This document shows positions 59,952 to 64,000 of a DNA stretch of 64,000 bases, one piece after another. This DNA is from Trachythela sp. YZ-2020 (taxonomy: Eukaryota; Cnidaria; Anthozoa; Malacalcyonacea; Clavulariidae). The position numbers and the translations under genes were made by a program. Location of the stretch: positions 434,001 through 498,000 of the forward strand of contig JADLSH010000199.1 of NCBI GenBank assembly GCA_016169945.1, in the 5' to 3' direction. Every line of letters begins with the position of its first letter. Position 1 is the first letter of the stretch. The notes beneath the pieces are model-generated. The model saw only the letters and a list, made by a program, of their open reading frames with translations, was not told where the DNA came from and ran no database searches.

Positions 59952-60923
59952 CTATAATTCGGTTGCACATAAATCAGTCGACTGCACATTTCGTTCTTTG
60001 AAAAAACTCAATCGATACAGTTCCTGCAATTCCAGATCTGTTAGTTTCCAGTTCGCACTTAAAGTGTCTAATTCGTTTACAAGTCCATCCAAACGTTGCG
60101 TGCTATCAGGGCAAGTTTCGTCTGGGACAAATTTCGTTTCCATTTTGTCTTCATTGGGCTGTAAGCATGTTAATTTGTCTTCAATTCCTGAACCCGTCGA
60201 TAACCGACTTCGTTTTGTGTTCCCATTTTCCTCGCTGCTATCCTGCCTTCGTATCCTTACCCTAAACGATGACCGTAACCCGCTAAACATCTTTCTAAGA
60301 CTAGGTCGTCTAGATGTCTGTTTTATAGCGTATTTTCTCGCTTCTGCCTCGAACAAATTCAACGCAGTCCTGTGTATTTTAATGTCCCCCATCGAATTTG
60401 AATAGGAACGTGTTAATTTCACCTCAACGTTCACTCGTTCGGTGCTGTTGAACGATTTAGACCTTGCTACGAGTTTACCATTGCGGTCTCTTCTTGCTTG
60501 CTCGCGTCTTCGTTGCGCAGAAAACACTTCCAATGTCCCACTGACCATCTTCGCTACTTTATCATCCGCATAAAAGAGTCCAATTTTTTGACAGAAATTT
60601 TTCGAGCTATTTAAGATATGAAATACCTCATGAATGCACTCATAGTTCGTATAATCTCCAAACGTCTCTTGCCAATGAACACGTCCGCTCTTTTCATCTA
60701 CTACCATCAGTTTTAAACGGTTTAAAACAGGATGATAAACCAATGCAAGAAGTCCACGATGCTGGAATTTCCAATGGTGGCTCAACGCAGTTCTCATTAG
60801 GACATCTTTGCTTTTGTTTAAGTAAATACCAACAAACGTTGGAGCGACAATCACTTTACACTCGGGATTTAAAGCGGACACTTTATTCCGTACAAAAATC
60901 AACGCTTCGTCCTTCACTGCCAT
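59952..60923 (-). CDS. Intronless WH1-like domain protein, 323 residues
   Basis: Single exon from ATG at 60923. Residues about 20-135 fit a divergent WASP-type WH1 fold: 'CKVIVAPTFVGIYL', 'WKFQHRGLLALVYHP', 'SGRVHWQETFG' (WASP: GRLLWEQEL), 'FHIL', and 'CQKIGLFYADDKVAKMV' (WASP: CQ.GLNFADE). The remainder is basic and Ser-rich, with 'RRPSLRKMFSGLRSSFRVRI' at 205-224. An acidic linker follows, then a C-terminal helix-like end ('LTDLELQELYRLSFF', 294-308). There is no CRIB, Pro-rich, WH2 or acidic segment. A poly(A) signal lies at 59811-59816. It shares strand, single-exon form and fold with the gene at 49712-50381, suggesting a small local family, but sequence similarity between them is low. 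The WH1 call is by eye and needs a profile search. Confidence 0.65.
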   Translation of the reverse strand: MAVKDEALIFVRNKVSALNPECKVIVAPTFVGIYLNKSKDVLMRTALSHHWKFQHRGLLALVYHPVLNRLKLMVVDEKSGRVHWQETFGDYTNYECIHEVFHILNSSKNFCQKIGLFYADDKVAKMVSGTLEVFSAQRRREQARRDRNGKLVARSKSFNSTERVNVEVKLTRSYSNSMGDIKIHRTALNLFEAEARKYAIKQTSRRPSLRKMFSGLRSSFRVRIRRQDSSEENGNTKRSRLSTGSGIEDKLTCLQPNEDKMETKFVPDETCPDSTQRLDGLVNELDTLSANWKLTDLELQELYRLSFFKERNVQSTDLCATEL

Positions 60924-63900
60924 GATATATAAAAGCCTTGCACCCTTATCTCAAGCCTTTGGGAACTAGTAAATAAATAGACTTTACTATTTCAAATTCT
61001 CCCAGATGTTTTAACACAAGACTCGCTCAGTAACGTTCAACGCGACAGCCAAACAGTATTTAATGCCGCTAACACAATGACTTTGGTTTTTATTAACATA
61101 ATTTGACCTCGCGTGACCTCACGCAATACCCACGCAGCGGGATACCACAGTTATGGCTTGCGGCTAAAAAGGAGTGGTACTCGATATTAAATTATAACAT
61201 TTCACTCGGAGATGTTTTGTTTTGTATTTCTTAAAATTGTCGATTGGAAATGAATGTCAATAAAGCTTTAGATTTCATGGCATGGTATCAAATCTAAACG
61301 CTTGTTCAGTAAAATTTACACTATCAAAGTTTCTTCAAGCATATCGACCCAAATTTCTGTCTAAAAAGTGGCTTAATCTTACGTGTGTCGATATAATGGC
61401 GATATAATAAAAAAATAATCAAAAAACTTTCCGTTATTGAAGATTTCTCACATGCTACGATCAAAGTATCTTACATTTTTTATATTTACTTGAAACCTTT
61501 TTTGTCAATCATGCCACTGGCACTTTGATCAAAGAAACTTTTATGAATTCAGTTTGTTAGAAAACGCAGGAAATGCAGTCAGGATGAAAATTACAAAAAT
61601 TTTGCAAGAGTATACGTACCCCCAGCCGACTTCCCTTTAATATCAAATTGTTTCCGATGTAATTGAATACAAATGTTCATATAGCAATTATATTGCAACA
61701 AAACCATGTTTGGAATTTTGGCAATAATCATACGTTTCTATGAATATTCAATGTTCTACGCCAAACAGCAAGAAAATGGTATCTGCTTATGTTTTCATGC
61801 TGTTGTAGTCAGGATGAGCATGAATATAGTCGTCAACAACAACGGATTTCTATGCCTACACTGCCCCCCAAGTTTAAATATGTTTAATACAATTAAACAT
61901 TTTTCCTTCTACATACCGGTTAGCTTGAAGATGACGCATCAATTCCATTTTCAACGCTTCTGATTAGGATCTGACGCTGCCGCTGTGACGCATCAACTAT
62001 CCAATATTTTATCACATCATATAGCTGAATATTGATTCTGCAGTCTGGAAAGTGAAAAACAATGATTACAGTTATCTTCCAAATACATCAAATATGTGCC
62101 GGTATATGTAGGTTATGGGAACAGTTTAGTCACGTCAAAGAATCAATGTTACTACTCTCTTATTTCGAAAAACTGAAATGAAAATCTATTGAGATGGATG
62201 GGTCATAAAATTTGTATCTTTCAATGGAGTTGTAGACTTGTTCAGGCAGTCTTTCAGATTGAAAGTAGTCTGGAAAACTGAAAAATATTATACTCATGTA
62301 AAAGGGGGAAAAAAGGGTTTTTGACAGAACAAGAAAGCCGTCCAAATGTTTGGATGTTGAAAATTGTAGAATAATTGACGGAGTTATATTGACAAAGATA
62401 GATAAATTTCATCCTAATTCCTTTCATATTAAGATATTTTCATCAGAATTGAATTCATCAAATTAATATGAAAACATCTTTCATATCTCTCTAAAGATGA
62501 TTGTATAATGTTAAAATAAGCTGAGGACGTGACGCAGAAATACAGATAGAGATCCACAGGCACAGCTGCGCAACAACGGTACAGAATACGTTGGAGGAGC
62601 TTTTCGACGTCAAAGGACAAAAATACTGATGAATAAATGAATGAATGCACTGTAAATTTGAAGGAGTAAATTCAACTTCAAAACGATGACAGAACAGCTC
62701 TCATTTTGGATCAAAAACGATAAGAGAACAACTCTTTTGGATCAGAAATAACTCACAGTGTGAACATGAATAAATGAATGTGGGACAATGAATGAATAAT
62801 GATTATTTAAACAGGGTATCACGTTTAGTATAAAATACATGAAATACATTCTTGGAAGGACCCTTGATAAACATGACATCTTTCGATGCTTGTTATCAAT
62901 ATATAATTCGTAGATCAGTAAGTGACCAGCTGACAACACTTCACAGCAGATCTCAAAACCGTAGGCGGAAGAAAACATACGAACGTGACCAGGGCTTATA
63001 AGTTGGAGTCAATTACTGTTTGGCAAAATATAAGCATGCATGTGACCCGCCAAGTCACGATGAACAGCTGTATTATAGCGAGCATATGTAGCTTCGTCTT
63101 ATAGTCTATAACTATAAGACAGTGCAACACATGCAGTGCCAGTGGTGCGGGTCAACTCGAAAAGGAAAGACAGTTATCAGAGTGACTGAATTGTTCGCTA
63201 TATGTATTGACCTTGTATTGCTCACTTTTATAAGTCTCAATACATTTAAAGTTGAACACCATGTGTAGCACCATATATGTATGTTTCACTAAGTAAGGCA
63301 GTGCTGCACACGGTGGGCAACTCTAAAAGGAAAGACAGTTATCAGACGGTGACTAAATTGTTCACTATATGTAGTGACCCTGTGTTTGGTGGCAAATATA
63401 CATGTAATGGAAACATTCAGCAGCATTTTCTCGCCCCTAGCTTGCATGCATAAGTGTAAAAAGCTTTAGGTTAACCTAGATTAGTGGGTTGACCACCATA
63501 TTAAACAGTTATAAATAAACCTACTTATTACTAATGCGTGACATGGAAAAAATGTACAGTTTGGCTTAAAAATTACTATATCTGGCAAAATATAATTATG
63601 TAAACGCCAACTCGAGCTTTGAAGTTACAGGCTTTTACAGCTGCATTATATCATGTATTTACTAGCGACGTGACTAGTGCGTGACCAGGCCGTTGGACAA
63701 ACATTTACAGTTTGGCTAGCTGTCCGCTTCGTGTTTTTATACTTCCCTCGCAGTTTTCAACACTCGTCAATTATGCGTATTTTGTGAATAACACTAGTCA
63801 ATAAAAACACGCAATTTTTCTCGTTTCTCTATTCAACTATTGTTAAATCCTATTTCTGTTTTCTTCACGAGGTCACAAAGGGGCGTTTTCTTAGAACTGG

Positions 63901-64000
63901 GAAGAAAATTGACCATAAATCATATCTTTGCGCAAAACAAGATCTCATCCTTTAAATTAATCGGCGAAATCGTTTTATCAGGACTCGATCTTTTTAGCAA
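60924..64000. other. Gene-free right flank
   Basis: No exon recognised. 60924-61200 is presumably the promoter of the WH1 gene, with TATATA directly before the ATG. Short 'catgaataaatgaatg' runs lie at 62625-62800. Two diverged family A MITE copies are at 63110-63505. The remainder is AT-rich. Confidence 0.55.
63110..63505. mobile_element. Two diverged family A-like MITEs in tandem
   Basis: Copy 1 (63110-63265) contains 'aaaaggaaagacagttatca' and ends 'gttgaacaccatgtgtagca'. Copy 2 (63283-63505) starts 'gtttcactaagtaaggcagt', has 'gtgtttggtggcaaatatac' and ends 'gggttgaccaccat'. The subfamily matches 19150-19350 and 55925-56050. Confidence 0.7.

Noticed and set aside
59998..60405. 135-codon plus-strand open frame
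   Set aside because: Antisense shadow of the 323-residue WH1-like gene.
60924..60932. TATATA as a TATA box for the WH1-like gene
   Set aside because: It abuts the ATG, leaving no room for a normal 5' UTR. It would only work if translation starts further downstream.

Overview
This is eukaryotic, animal-type DNA: AT-rich, gene-sparse, with spliced genes using GT/AG introns and a heavy load of small DNA transposons, LINE fragments, SINEs and satellites. The conserved genes (TOLLIP, GFUS, CDC37, TIGAR, a rhodopsin-class GPCR) are metazoan. The compact small-exon genes, CR1/L2-like LINE debris, a MULE-type remnant and a hammerhead ribozyme of the kind found in retrozymes and Penelope-like elements suggest a marine invertebrate, most likely a cnidarian. 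The species cannot be fixed from sequence alone.

Layout. 1-4220 is repeat-filled and gene-free. 4221-6412 (minus) is a two-exon class A GPCR whose intron carries a MITE and a SINE split by a hAT element. 6413-24010 is a gene desert with LINE pieces, a 58-bp satellite, a type I hammerhead ribozyme beside a long palindrome, and several foldback elements. 24011-28791 (minus) is TOLLIP in five exons. About 1.4 kb away, head to head, GFUS (GDP-L-fucose synthase) runs plus at 30231-34050 in nine exons. CDC37 (minus, 35580-41801, ten exons) converges on it. 41802-45012 holds a nested stack of hAT and Harbinger-type elements with visible target-site duplications. TIGAR (minus, 45013-47256, five exons) follows. 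Two intronless minus-strand genes with WASP-like WH1 domains lie at 49712-50381 and 59952-60923, separated by a decayed LINE, palindromes and tandem repeats. 60924-64000 shows no gene.

The genes do not form an operon or one pathway: TOLLIP (endosomal ubiquitin adaptor), GFUS (fucose donor synthesis), CDC37 (Hsp90 kinase co-chaperone) and TIGAR (sugar-bisphosphate phosphatase) are housekeeping or signalling genes. The most unusual genes are the two WH1 proteins. One is WH1 plus a basic stretch plus a degenerate CRIB-like motif, with none of the actin-nucleating C-terminus of WASP. All exon structures below were assembled by eye from splice signals, reading phase and family knowledge, and no search was run.
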